64,000 bases of DNA from Odontocerum albicorne (GCA_949825065.1 OX463859.1:7354217-7418216); one strand, 5' to 3'. Counted from the first letter of the stretch, positions 21,928 through 31,902 are shown. Translations and numbers: made by a program. The notes: generated by a model not told the origin, from the letters alone.

Positions 21928-22720
21928 ACTAAAGGTGTATGGCCGCGTGGTAATGCACTAGACTTCCGTGCAGAAGGTCATCGCCTCGAACGCCGCACTG
22001 TTCTTCTCCTTTTAAATAACCCATGCATTTATTTTTTTCAACCTAGTATTTAGGGGTATAAGCATACTTTTTCTTCCTAGTGTCATGTCAGGCCCCCCCA
22101 ACGTTGAATATCACCTGAGAGTAAACATCTTTATCCCCAGCAACCCGAAAAAGACCCCCAACGCTCCTTATACTAGTCCAATCACGTATATTGCGGAGCC
22201 AGGAGATTTGCCTCCTGCCAATACCTCTTCGACTCTCTATTTTGCCTTTAATGATCAGGTGCAGTAATTTGTACTTTGCTCCTCTAAGTACATGACCCAA
22301 ATAGGACACTTTTCGGATTTTAATATTGGTCAGCAACTCCCTATCAACTTTGGCTCTTTCAAGAACCCTTGTGTTACTGACCATGTTCGTCCAGGGTATC
22401 CGTAGCATTCTTCGGTGTATCCACAATTCGAATGCTTCCAGTCGGTTCATACTACCAACTTTGAGGGTCCATGATTCCACTCCATGCAATAACACTGATC
22501 AAACGTAGCATTTGACTAACCGTTGTCGAAGTTTCAAGTTTAGATTATCATCGCAGAATACTGTAGTATTCTACGATAAGGATACTATGCTTTCAAAAAG
22601 AGAAAAAAACATGAAGGTGAGCTCTGATCGCCTCACTTCGGTGAACCATTGGATCCAGTACAGTTGTGATCGACGAGTTTGCTAGTGTAAAACAGCCCAC
22701 TCATTTTAAAAAAAACAAAC
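21928..22720 (+). mobile_element. SINE-3 copy split by LINE-A
   Basis: Head TATGGCCGCGTGGTAATGCA with an A box, then the middle part CTAGTATTTAGGGGTATAAG up to 22065. After the LINE-A insert the element continues from 22566 (ATAAGGATACTATGC) to CGACGAGTTTGCTAGTGTAA near 22690. The two parts together match the continuous copy at 28735-28998. The stretch around the break is partly doubled, as expected for a target duplication. Confidence 0.75.
22066..22565 (-). mobile_element. LINE-A 3' end inside SINE-3
   Basis: The frame 22495-22088 (135 residues) reads LLHGVESWTLKVGSMNRLEA, IHRRMLRIPWTNMV, SYLGHVLRGAKYKL and GRRQISWLRN. It is co-linear with the intact LINE-A C-terminus at 8703-9443. Truncated at the 5' end. 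The 3' tail is short (TTTTTCTTCC on plus). Confidence 0.85.
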
Positions 22721-22849
22721 TGAATTCACGTTAAAATGGCGAGAGGATCCTTGACTACGAGGCCCAGCAACGATCGACTATCAATAAACTAATATATGAA
22801 CAGGTGTCGAGGATCTCTCGCCTTACCTAAACTATTCCTGTGATGACCA

Positions 22850-23010
22850 ACTTCTTCACACTATCATAATTCTTTCTAGCAACTTTCAGGTATCTCCAAT
22901 TCTTGGCTGATAGAGACGTTGGTGCACCTTACGGTTCATGGGATACGGGCACCAGCCTCCAACACCATATCTACCATGTTTATTTGTTTATTTCCCATCG
23001 TCCATATTTC
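22850..23010 (-). repeat. interspersed repeat K, copy 1
   Basis: The reverse complement matches 43640-43800: ACATGGTAGAT, GTATCCCAT, AAGGTGCACCAACGTCTCTA, AATTGGAGAT. One frame in both copies gives APTSLS..NWR.LK, so it may be a piece of a LINE ORF. Confidence 0.6.
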
Positions 23011-23594
23011 CAATTTTTTAAACAATGTAGAAAAAAGCTATACTCAATAAATATGAAATTTGAGCTTGCGTATTGATTACTTACTGGTGACACATCATAG
23101 TATTCGCGGTGCACAGGTTTAAAACTTCTGGTCTAGATGTTTGATAAGGGTTTGCACCATCAAGTAATAACTTATGTAGACGGGACTGGGTCTAGTCAAC
23201 TGAGAGTCAAGGTTTACCTTAAAACATAGTCCTATTATTTAGTTAATTTATTCATAAATATCCACGGATAGTGGAGAACAGGATATCCAACAAACTAACG
23301 GTTCTGATCTTTTCTAAGTTATTTTGGGGAGCAGTGTGGGTTATCAGTTTAAGAGAAATGTGGGTCGGGTACCTCTATTTTTTATAAACTATTCAACGTC
23401 CACAAATACCAAAGGCTTTAGGCAACGTCCATAAATACCAAAGGCTTGTGATATTTTCAGCATCCCAAACAGCATCTATGTCTAACAAATGTTTTTTTAA
23501 AAGAGGAGTAGAACTTTGAGATTGATTTCGTATTTTTATAATAAATTTATTATTCCAAATTGATCCAACAGAGGGGGGGGGGGGTAAATGACAA
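23011..23594. other. no gene seen
   Basis: Contains a 27-bp direct repeat (CAACGTCCAYAAATACCAAA, at about 23395 and 23424) and a run of G at 23574-23583; otherwise nothing. Confidence 0.45.
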
Positions 23595-23830
23595 GGTTTT
23601 TGCTGTTAATGGTCTTATTACGTGGAATGGTCTGCCTCTAAGTGCTTAAAAAATGGGTGGCGTCTAAAAAGCTTTAGGAAGTTCTTGAACACATCCCTTT
23701 TTTGGAAACCTTATCGAAATTGGTGTGTTTCTATTAACACTGCACTCATATACAACACTACATATGAAACAGAATGTGTTAATATCACACATAAAAAGAT
23801 ATACAAAGGTTTTTTTTAGTTCTTTCTTCC
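23595..23830 (+). mobile_element. LINE fragment, jockey-like C-terminal end
   Basis: Encodes, with shifts, a TWNGLPLSA-like box and KSFRKFLNTSLF. This is the usual end of jockey/CR1-type polyproteins (a WN.LP box followed by SFR..L). The family is not certain. Confidence 0.5.
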
Positions 23831-23835
23831 ATGGT

Positions 23836-23862
23836 ATTGTGGCGGTCGTACGACGACCGCCA
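23836..23862. other. perfect GC-rich hairpin
   Basis: TGTGGCGGTCGT, ACG, ACGACCGCCACA: a 12-bp perfect stem with a 3-nt loop, standing out in AT-rich DNA just 3' of a LINE C-terminus. Confidence 0.85.
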
Positions 23863-24044
23863 CAGTATATTTTCTACGGTTTCTCTAAATATATGCAAAT
23901 GCAGATAAGTCAGTAATATATTAGCAATAACAACCGCCTTTCTGTTCTTACTCATGCTTTTATTATTATTGTTGATTTGGTTGGCATTGGTCTTCTAGAA
24001 TGGACACCATCCTCGAGTGTCGTATCACTATTACGATTTTTTTT

Positions 24045-24200
24045 AAAGAATAAAAAAACTGAAGTCATAAGTATTCTTATACCTTCGAATACTAAGCAGA
24101 AAAAATGGCTATGTCATTCAAGGGCAGAAGCACAGAGCGGGGTTCGAAGCAACGACCTTCCGAAGGGAAGTTACCACGCGGCCATGCACCTCTACTCTTT
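24045..24200 (-). mobile_element. SINE-3 copy
   Basis: The minus strand reads GCATGGCCGCGTGGTAACTT, the B box GCTTCGAACCCC, then CTTAGTATTCGAAGGTATAA and GACTTCAG. The distal tail is absent. Confidence 0.8.
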
Positions 24201-24611
24201 GAAACCACATTTGATACACACGACAGCTCTGTTGCTGTACATTTAAATATTTTTTTTGTTTGTATCTTCCGTTTTCGTTTGTAGTAGTAGTAAAGAAACA
24301 TCAAGCGCAGAAGAAAAAACATTTACTTTGCTTCATCTTTAAAATTACTCCGAAAAATTGACACAAGCTATTTGGGTAAACCCTGGTTAAATATTACCAT
24401 CATAATAAAATACAATCAGCACGTTTCGATGGAAGTTAGCAACAATATTTTTGTACTAGTGACATCTGTCCCAAAAAAAAAAAACTCAACTTATTTCCAG
24501 AAAACATATTAAATTACTCAATTTTTAATAAAATATTATTCAAAACTGGCGTAGGACGTTTTGTTACTTATTTAAAAAAATATATTTAAGCTAATTCTTT
24601 ATCGTTTATAC

Positions 24612-24720
24612 TAAACAACAACGTGAACAAGGTAAACGGACACTTAATGTTATATATCATACGTTCAAATTCGACAGTGAACAAGGTAAACCGACACTTA
24701 ATGTAATATAGTATATCATA
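24612..24720. repeat. two-copy ~62-bp direct repeat
   Basis: GTGAACAAGGTAAACGGACA and CTTAATGTTATATATCATAC occur twice in tandem with few differences. Confidence 0.7.
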
Positions 24721-24744
24721 CAACTGTACAATATTATCTGTAGC

Positions 24745-25212
24745 AAAAATTATGAAAGGGTCTTGGTGCCCAAATTGACGCATGGAAGTGAAACATGGAG
24801 TTGGCATAAGTAGGATAAAAGTTAGATTCATGTTGTGGAGATGCGTGCACTAAGAAGAAATGATAGTGTCAATGTATAAAAGAAAGCGGAATAAAGACAT
24901 CAGAAGTGAATGCATGGATAATGGATGTTTTAAGTAAGATGAATAAAGAAGCTGAAGGATGGTTTAGAAGTGAATAAATAACGAAATAATGGCTAAGCAA
25001 TTATACAAATCGTAAGTGCAAGAGATGTGTGTAGACCGAGGAAAACGTGGCTGGATCAAATGAAACAGATTCTGAAAGAAGGTATAGTAAGAAATATAGA
25101 AGATTGTGCAAGACGAGATGGATGAATATGAACGAGACAAAAACTGTGTGCTTGCAAAAGTTTGAGATATATTCTCTCTGCCTACCCCGCAAAAGACACG
25201 GCGAGATGATGT
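24745..25212 (+). mobile_element. LINE-F 3' end
   Basis: Decayed plus-strand copy: GAAACATGGAGTTGG (the ETWSW thumb), CGAGGAAAACGTGGCTGGAT (RGKRGWI-like), and the terminal CTCTGCCTACCCCGCAAAAG followed by GGCGAGATGATG. Confidence 0.7.
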
Positions 25213-25214
25213 GT

Positions 25215-26030
25215 AAAAAATCCTAAATGTGAAACCATATATCATGTGTTTTCGGTTTTCTTTTATATAACAAATTTATATTTACTAAACGCCATCCATA
25301 TCTTTGCCGCGTCCAAGGAATATTGCATTTATCCTTTATTTGAAGAACTTTTTCACTTATACCATAGATCGATTGTTACATTTTTGAAGTTTAATCAGTT
25401 AAATTTTAAACTATCTGAAGTTGTTATTTTTTAAATAGATTTTATTAAATTGACTCATACAATTATATTAGAGACTTGATGTGATGGCATAAATAAATTG
25501 TGACTCCTTTAAGTATCTTGGGTCACTCATCCATAGCGATGGAGGATGTGCAGCAGATGTAACACATATAATTAGTGTGGGATGGATAAAGTTTAGATCA
25601 ATGACGGGAGTTCTATGTGATCCGAAAATGCCAGTAAAGTTAAAAGGAAAAGTATACCAAACGATTGTCGCATTCGTGGAAACCTAGGTGTTACAGACAT
25701 CAACAGTAAGATGGAGGAGAGGCGATTGAGATGGTATGGTCACGTTAGACGCAGAGCACCCGATCATATTGTGAACCAGGTAATCTCCATGGATCTTCCT
25801 CGAATAACAACCAGAGGAAGGCTAAAGAATTCATGGGTGGTGCAAAAAGATAACCTGATGCAGAGGCACGGCCTGGGGGACGTAGTCCGAGACAGAAGAG
25901 CATACAACCTGAGGACAAGGAGAGCTGACCCCAACAGTCTTCGCAGACAGTGAGCTGGGACGGAGCCAGGGAGAAGATGTGATGCCATAAATAATCCTAG
26001 AATAGGTGGATTACCTGGTAAAAAAAAAAT
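25215..26030 (+). mobile_element. LINE-D 3' end split by LINE-B
   Basis: The C-terminus (NPKCETIYHVFSVFF in frame from 25213) and the 3' UTR match 9560-9830. It is interrupted by LINE-B at 25496-25976, then resumes with one 36-bp-type unit (ATCCTAGAATAGGTGGATTA) and poly-A at 26020-26029. Confidence 0.8.
25496..25976 (+). mobile_element. LINE-B copy with 17-bp target duplication and internal deletion
   Basis: The upstream part encodes FKYLGSLIHSDGGCAADVTH and KLKGKVYQTIV (RT palm end). It then jumps directly to the R(I)RGNLGVTDINSKMEERRL part (frame 25711-25953), so a segment including the YGSE thumb is missing. Flanks: ATGTGATGGCATAAATA (25479-25495) and ATGTGATGCCATAAATA (25977-25993), with one mismatch. 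The host sequence is LINE-D. Confidence 0.9.
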
Positions 26031-26083
26031 GTTAGGTTGGTATTCACACCGGATGAAACAGAGGTTTAACCTTTGAGCATGTA

Positions 26084-27370
26084 TTAGGTCCCCACATACG
26101 AAACCGGCGTTTTGCCGTACTGGCAACTTTGATCTCAAATATCTTCTCTTTGGTTAGGAATTTCAAATTCAAATTTATACAGCTATTTACTCAAGTATTT
26201 GTGTTTCGAAAATTATAATTCATTTGTTTTTTCCTCAATTGTTTATTTTCTTTGCTTCACTCAGTTTACAAAATGGAAAACTTGAAATATCGCGTTATTT
26301 ACGAGTACGAGTTCCACCGTGGCACCAGTGCTGCAGAAACGGCTCGAAGGATTAATTATGTGTATGGCGACGGTGCCGCAAAAGAAAACACAGTGCGTTT
26401 TTGGTTCCAACGTTTTCGTTCTGGATATTTCGACCTGCAGAACAAGCCCCGTGGACGGCCGGAGACCAAAGTTGATAATGAAGAATTGAAGGCTATTGTG
26501 GAAGCGAATCCATCGCAAACCACGTCCGAGTTAGCTGCAGGCTGCGGTGTTAGTGATAAAACTGTTTTAATCCACTTGAAGCAAATTGGGAAGGTGAAAA
26601 AGCTTGATAGGTGGGTACCTCACGAATTGAGTGAAGCAAATCAACAAACGCGCGTTGACTGCTGCGTTGCATTACTCAACCGGCACAATAATGAAGGCAT
26701 TTTGAATCGAATCATTACCTGTGATGAAAAGTGGATCCTGTATGATAATCGGAAGCGCTCATCGCAATGGCTGAACCCTGCCGAACCAGCCAAACCATGC
26801 CCCAAGCGAAAATTGACTCCAAAAAAGTTACTTGTGAGCGTTTGGTGGACTAGTGCTGGTGTCGTTCACTACAGCTTTCTTAAATCTGGCCAGACGATTA
26901 CGGCAGATGTCTATTGTCAGCAACTGCAAACCATGATGGAAAAGCTAGCTGCTAAACAACCGAGGCTGGTTAATCGCTCTAGGCCACTGCTGCTTCATGA
27001 TAACGCTAGACCACACACTGCACAACAGACGGCTACCAAATTAGAAGAGCTTCAATTGGAATGTCTAAGACATCCACCGTACTCTCCGGACCTTGCCCCA
27101 ACAGATTACTATTTTTTTCGAAATTTGGATAACTTCTTGCAAGGGAAAAAATTCAACTCCGATGGGGCAGTCCAAACCGACTTCAAAGATTTTATTGATT
27201 CCCGTCCGAATGGTTTTTTTAGTAAAGGGATCGATGAACTACCTATGAGATGGCAAAAGTGCATAGATAGCAATGGTACATACTTTGATTAAATAAATAT
27301 ATTATATTAAAAAAAAATCAACTTTATGTTCCTCCCAAACAAAACGCCAATTTCACATGTAAGGACCCAA
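26084..27370 (+). mobile_element. complete mariner element, 1287 bp
   Basis: Bounded by ~31-bp terminal inverted repeats: TTAGGTCCCCACATACGAAA at the left and, on the other strand, TTGGGTCCTTACATGTGAAA at the right. They match at 24 of 31 positions, and all differences are transitions. TA at 26082-26083 and 27371-27372. It carries one intact transposase gene. The length is as expected for full-length mariners. It landed ~50 bp beyond the poly-A end of LINE-D. Confidence 0.95.
26273..27292 (+). CDS. mariner transposase, intact, cecropia-type
   Basis: Cut-and-paste transposase of 339 residues acting in the nucleus on the element's own inverted repeats. Residues 1-110 hold the two helix-turn-helix units that bind the repeats (AAETARRIN and WFQRFRSGYFDL in the first, TTSELAAGCGVSDKTVL in the second). 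WVPHEL (114-119) is the conserved linker, and the catalytic triad is D151 (in TCDEKW), D243 (HDNARPH) and D278 (YSPDLAPTDYYFF). The 34-residue D-D spacing is diagnostic of mariner. The start is the ATG at 26273 in good context (AAAATGG); the frame could be opened 7 codons earlier only with a non-ATG codon. No stop, shift or missing key residue, and the length is normal. Overall likeness, from memory of the family, is to the cecropia subfamily. Whether it is active cannot be judged from sequence alone. Confidence 0.95.
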   Translation: MENLKYRVIYEYEFHRGTSAAETARRINYVYGDGAAKENTVRFWFQRFRSGYFDLQNKPRGRPETKVDNEELKAIVEANPSQTTSELAAGCGVSDKTVLIHLKQIGKVKKLDRWVPHELSEANQQTRVDCCVALLNRHNNEGILNRIITCDEKWILYDNRKRSSQWLNPAEPAKPCPKRKLTPKKLLVSVWWTSAGVVHYSFLKSGQTITADVYCQQLQTMMEKLAAKQPRLVNRSRPLLLHDNARPHTAQQTATKLEELQLECLRHPPYSPDLAPTDYYFFRNLDNFLQGKKFNSDGAVQTDFKDFIDSRPNGFFSKGIDELPMRWQKCIDSNGTYFD

Positions 27371-27372
27371 TA

Positions 27373-27758
27373 TATGCGTGGGTCTTTCAGTAACTTATTT
27401 CAACACTTTTTATCTATTTTACTAACCCGAGGCTTACCCTTCTCCCTTAAAAATAAAAATAAAGTTTTAAATAAAAATACTGTTTTAATTTGCCTTCCTA
27501 CAAAGCCTCTCTCCAGTAGTTGGAGTTTAATAAAACTTTTGGGGGTAGTTTATTGTGGTTTTCAGAATATAAATTGCCTTTGTACGTCGTACCTCAGAAT
27601 ATTTCAAACCACATATTTGTTTATTGCGCTGTTTATATCAAATATATTGTTTTGCTGTTTTTGTTTGACTAGTTACAATGACAACGGGGCCGGATGAAGA
27701 CCTTTAGAGGCCTTGAGCATTTAAAAGATTTTGGTACTCCCGTATATATACCAGCTCC
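27373..27758 (+). other. unassigned, possibly LINE-derived
   Basis: The frame 27326-27697 contains LNKNTVLICLPTKPL, SSWSLIKLLGVVY. This faintly resembles the region after the YADD box in jockey-type RTs (NxxKT ... FLGVxxD). Too weak to call. Confidence 0.3.
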
Positions 27759-27759
27759 C

Positions 27760-28571
27760 AGGTCTGTGAATATGAAACCAGAATTTTCTCATAGATGGCT
27801 CTAGTTGTCAATGTAGTGACTGTCAAACCACGTTTACCTCCCAACAATACAAGTTTAATACGTTTTCGTAGCGTTGAACATGTCTGTTTTTGTGCCTGAA
27901 AACTACGATTTGCGGACAGCATTGATTGTCTGTTACCATTTGAAGAAAACTGCTGCAGAATCGCATCCAATGCTTGTCGAAGCTTACGGTAAGCATGCTC
28001 TTGGTAAATCACAATGCTTGACATCGACTGCAAGGCCAAATCGCAATGGACGGAAGACAATGCTCTGTGTTTGGTGGGATCAGAAGAGTGTTATCTATTA
28101 TGAGCTGCTAAAACCTGGCGAAACCGTTAATACTGAACGCTACCGACAACAAATGATGGATTTGAACCAAGCATTGCGTGAAAGACAACCAGAATATCAA
28201 AAGAGGCAACACAAAGTGATTTTGCTTCATGATAATGCACCATCGCACACAGCAAAACCGGTCAAGGAAACGATTGAGGCGTTTAGTTGGCGAATACTTT
28301 CGCATGCGGCTTACTCACCAGACTTGGCTCCATCCGATTACTACTTATTTGCATCGATGGGACACGCACTTGCTGAGCAGCGCTACACTACTTTGGTTTG
28401 CCTCAAAAAGAGCAATGGTTTTTTTGGCGTGGCATCCACAAATTGCCAGAGAGATATGGAAAATGAGTAGCTAGCGATGGACAATACTTTGAATAAAATA
28501 TTTTTTACCATTTTCACACAATAAATGTGTTTTTTCTATAAAAAAATTCCGGTATCATATTTACAGACCTA
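27760..28571 (+). mobile_element. internally deleted mariner (~0.8 kb)
   Basis: The left end AGGTCTGTGAATATGAAACC matches, on the other strand, the right end AGGTCTGTAAATATGATACC, each followed by (A/G)GAATTTT. TA lies right of it (28572-28573). The left flank is not clearly TA, so that boundary is less certain. It contains one decayed transposase gene. Confidence 0.8.
27880..28496 (+). pseudogene. mariner transposase with central deletion, mellifera-type
   Basis: Starts MSVFVPENYDLRTALIVCYH at 27880. After HALGKSQC the frame jumps to STARPNRNGRKTMLCVWWDQ, so the second helix-turn-helix, the WVPHEL linker and the first catalytic Asp (GDEKW region) are gone. The second and third catalytic Asp survive in LLHDNAPSHT and YSPDLAPSDYYLF with the 34-residue mariner spacing. 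Close to the end a frame shift moves the C-terminus (GIHKLPERY ... DGQYFE, stop at 28494-28496) to another frame, where a TGA interrupts it. Wording of the conserved parts suggests the mellifera subfamily. No enzyme can be made. It differs clearly from the intact mariner 0.5 kb away. Confidence 0.9.
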
Positions 28572-28734
28572 TATATGTATAATTCAAAACATAAACAACA
28601 ACAAATTGTATTTACGTACTCGTTGTTGCTGCTGAGCCTCGTAGTAGAGAATTCCCTCGTCATTTCAACGTCAATTCAGTTGGAAAGCGAAGCTGTGCCG
28701 TGGAGTTTAATTATCTCTTTTCTTCTTTTGAGTG

Positions 28735-28998
28735 AGTAAGCTGTTGTACATCAGCAAACTCGTCGGTCACACCGCTGTACTGTTTCTAGCATGGTACACC
28801 TGAAGTGAAACGATCGGAGCACGCAACATGTTTTTTCTCTTTTTTTTAAATAGATATGCCTGAAGTCATAGGTATCCTTATACTCCCGAATACTAGGCGG
28901 ATAAATGTCTGTGTAATTCGAGGGTAGTCGCACAGTGCGGAGTTTGAACCGGCGACCTTTCGCACGGAACTCATATGCGTTACCGCGCGTCCATTTTA
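28735..28998 (-). mobile_element. SINE-3, continuous copy
   Basis: Minus strand: head GGACGCGCGGTAACGCATAT, B box CGGTTCAAACTCC, middle CCTAGTATTCGGGAGTATAA and GGATACC, A-rich link, then the tail GATCGTTTCACTTCAGGTGT and CGACGAGTTTGCTGATGTAC. It defines the ~260-bp full length of SINE-3. Confidence 0.8.
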
Positions 28999-29334
28999 AC
29001 GTGATAAACTATTATAGATTTGAATCCCGGTCCCGTGTTTTCACGTGATTACTGGAATCTTTTTTTTTATATATCAAAAAGATATAGGTTATACTCGTAC
29101 AAACATTTGCCAAAGGTTATACCTATATACTAATTAAACTTAATTACTAATCTAATTTCTAAATCATAACTATAAGATAACTGGCACCTTGTAAATATTT
29201 TTGTAAACAATTTAACCTTTAAATGATACTTTCTTGAGTTCTGACATGTACAACACACTAGACCAGCTGTCGGCAACCCATGGGAGTTTTTTAGTGGCAC
29301 GGCATAAAGAGCGACAAATAATTGAATTTTTCAA

Positions 29335-29527
29335 TGTAATTGAAATCAAACTAGTGTCACTATAATACTGAAATTCTTCAGTGTAATTTAAATCAAACTA
29401 GTGTAACTATAATACTGAAATTTTTCAGTGTAATTGAAATCAAACTAGTGTAACTATAATGCTGAAATTCTTCAGTGTAATTGAAATCAAACTAGTGTAA
29501 CTATAATACTGAAATTCTTCAGTATTA
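29335..29527. repeat. 47-bp tandem array cut by a mariner
   Basis: Units start TGTAATTGAAATCAAACTAG at 29335, 29382, 29429 and 29476 (exact 47-bp steps). A fifth is cut by the mariner at 29530. Beyond the mariner (30444-30465) a piece of the unit appears in reverse orientation. The preceding GTCGGCAACCCATGGGAG (29270) resembles hAT ends. Confidence 0.85.
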
Positions 29528-29529
29528 TA

Positions 29530-30441
29530 CGAGGGTCATCCAGAAACTAAGGTTACAAGGGCTCCTGCGGCCGGGGGATTTTTTTTGTTTCAAAGTTAGT
29601 GCACATGGCGTGTAGTGGGGATCCTAACGGTCAGTTTGTTTGATTCTTCGTGTTTGTCGCCTATTTTGTTCAGTCACAGTAAATTATTCCGACGAAGAGG
29701 TCGTCGTGCCCTCCCGCCAACTCTCGTCCGTGCGAGACCCGCGCGGTCATCATTTTTTTGACTTTGCAGAACAATACCGCCGCGAATATACATCGGAAGC
29801 TTGTGGAAGTTTATGGTAGTGATGTGATGAGTCGACAACATGTCACGAAGTGGGTTAGGTTGTTCAGAAAATGCCGTGATACTCACGACGAGGCAAGGCA
29901 GTGATTTCTGTCGAATTTGTGCAAAAATTTGAAGAACGACCGCCGTGTGACGATTGACGACCTTCACGAATAATTTTCTGACATTTTTCGAAGTCTTCTT
30001 GGTGATATTGTGTCAGAAAAACTTGGTTACAACAAGTTGTGTGCGAGATGGGTGCCCAGAATGCTCACACCGGAGCACCGTCAAAATCGCGTGACCGCCG
30101 CGCGTGAATTTTTGGATCGTTTTGCACACGAGGGAGAAGCTTTTCTGAACTCTATCGTGACGTGGAATGAGACGTGGGCATGTCACTACACCCCAACAAT
30201 TTTTCAACGATGAGGAAGTCGAGGAAGCTGTGGAGAAGTGGCTGAAAGAGCAGGCGGCGGAGGTTTATGACACTGGCATACAAAAACTGGTGCCCCGACT
30301 ACAAAAATGTCTCGATCTCAACAGCGATTACGTTGAAAAATAGTTTAATATATTTGTAAAGTATCCTGTGAATTTCAATTAAATACAAGCATTTTTCGAT
30401 CCTACATAAATTTTGTAACTTTACTTTCTGGATGACCCTCG
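29530..30441 (+). mobile_element. internally deleted mariner with CGAGGG ends (912 bp)
   Basis: Ends CGAGGGTCATCCAGAAACTA and, on the other strand, CGAGGGTCATCCAGAAAGTA. TA at 29528-29529 and 30442-30443. Inserted in the 47-bp array. The transposase gene is incomplete. Confidence 0.9.
29740..30343 (+). pseudogene. mariner transposase remnant
   Basis: The N-terminal part (NTAANIHRKLVEVYG, SRQHVTKWVRLF) has a stop at ~29902. The middle frame 30010-30213 runs from MSEKLGYNKLCARWVPRML to NSIVTWNETWACHYTP. There the WVP linker is present, but the first catalytic Asp of the usual GDETW box has become Asn. The region with the second and third Asp is deleted. In a shifted frame the C-terminus follows (NDEEVEEAVEKWLKEQ, GIQKLVPRLQKCLDL) up to the stop at 30341. 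It is dead by at least three lesions. Confidence 0.85.
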
Positions 30442-30443
30442 TA

Positions 30444-30768
30444 GTTACACTAGTTTGATTTAAATGAATGGGGGCGATGCCCTTACATGAAATGATTAGT
30501 TTTGGGGAAACAAAAAAATTACTGCGCTACTCATTTCCTGGAACGAAATTATTAGTTTCTCTAGCTCCAAAATTTTTGCTGCGCAAAACCTCGCTTTTTA
30601 TTTTTACACAAGGACTCCAATTTATATGGCGCATGAGGCCATGCAAGTGATTTGAAATTATATAAAAGTAATTAAATTAATATTATTTTTTTTTAAAACA
30701 GATTTCTCTTTCAATCCACCCCCCTTCCCCTCCTCACCAATGAAGAATTCCTATATCCGTCATGTGGC
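30444..30768. other. no gene seen
   Basis: Short inverted fragment of the 47-bp unit at the left, then unassigned sequence. Confidence 0.45.
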
Positions 30769-30985
30769 ACGCAGAACTCACTCATGGTAGAGAATGTACA
30801 GAAAAAATATCAACGATATCTCTATATGAGTGAGTTTGGTGTCTATCTATGGATTTATCCTACTCAGTTTCTGCTGGGCACGCTCGGGCATAACTCCTTG
30901 AGCGTAAGAAGAGATCTGCGTCTCCTGGTATACGTTGTCAGGCTTGTTCGAGGAGTTGTTAACTGTCCAAACATGATGTCGGATA
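30769..30985 (+). mobile_element. LINE-C fragment
   Basis: Encodes MVENVQKKYQRYLYMSEFGV and YLWIYPTQFLLGTLGHNSLS, as in the LINE-C ORF at 12428. It breaks off after GVVNCP. Truncated at both ends. Confidence 0.8.
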
Positions 30986-31428
30986 TCAAAAATTCTCGAG
31001 TTTTAATCGATGAGTAGACCGCGCGCCGGTGCGTTGTCATGGAGAGGAACAAATTTAGTGGCATTGCGATGCATGTTCGAATTTTCCGTTAAAATTTATT
31101 AAACTGTGCCAAACGACATTCCAGCCATGTCAAAAACTTCTCTGATAGTTAGTCTTCGATTTGCATGAATAGTTCTCTAAACTCCAGTGATATTTTCGGC
31201 AATTGTGCTGATATATGAACGTCCCAGCTTTTCAATGTAACTAAGCATCCCCAGTAAGAAGACACTTGGAACGGGAAAGACGACGTGACCAAGGCAAAAA
31301 CGATCACTTGAGCCTCCGTGTGACAGTTGATCAGTTATTAGATTCTATTTTTCTTGGATTCCTAAGATTAATGTTTATTTATCTCTATTAAACTAATTCT
31401 TTTTTTTTTATTGAAGTAAATGTTATAT
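30986..31428. other. unassigned
   Basis: Some minus-strand words recall Tc1/mariner proteins, but no motif is convincing. Confidence 0.35.
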
Positions 31429-31606
31429 GTTGTTTATAGTTAAGGCATTAACGTTGTGGAGGTTTAAAGACATTGTAATTTATTTTTATCAAACACTGTT
31501 TATTCCACTTTTTTGTAACGGTATAACCCTACCGGTTTCAAGGCTTTCACCTCATCTTCAGGGGAGCACAAACAAGACCAAATGCTGTTCGAACTGGTGT
31601 GGCTAT
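31429..31606. mobile_element. FB-1 monomer with 9-bp target duplication
   Basis: Single arm from GTTGTTTATAGTTAAGGCAT to GCTGTTCGAACTGGTGTGGC without the inverted second copy. ATGTTATAT on both sides (31420-31428 and 31607-31615). It shows that the basic unit of FB-1 is ~178 bp. Confidence 0.8.
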
Positions 31607-31827
31607 ATGTTATATAATATATGCAGATTTTTCTTTATTTATTGCTGAAGCCTTTATTCATGGCACCTAGATCGACTGCACCATTACCATTTTTGCACCA
31701 TTTGCAGTTTTACACTATATGGTCCATGGTAAATTCTCCAATTGAAAATTTATGTGGTGCCCCCCTTCCCTTGACGCTCTAAACACGTGCTTATTTTGGT
31801 AAATGGTTAATCCAACACTGAACGACG

Positions 31828-31880
31828 AGCTCCGTGGCCTAGTTGATAAGATGCCTATATTTTAACCTAGACGTTTAAAA
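31828..31880 (+). mobile_element. SINE-1 head fragment
   Basis: CGAGCTCCGTGGCCTAGTTG then ATAAGATGCC; the B box and tail are missing. Confidence 0.6.
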
Positions 31881-31902
31881 AAAATCGATATATTGAGTCC
31901 GA

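Noticed and set aside
26300..26307. TACGAGTA as an excision scar
   Set aside because: It falls in the intact transposase codons for Tyr-Glu-Tyr and needs no other explanation.
28229..28474. 81-codon plus-strand frame
   Set aside because: Overlaps the mariner transposase in another frame; only its last part coincides with a frame-shifted C-terminus.
29260..29334. hAT element
   Set aside because: Only one end-like sequence (GTCGGCAACCC); no matching opposite end or 8-bp duplication.
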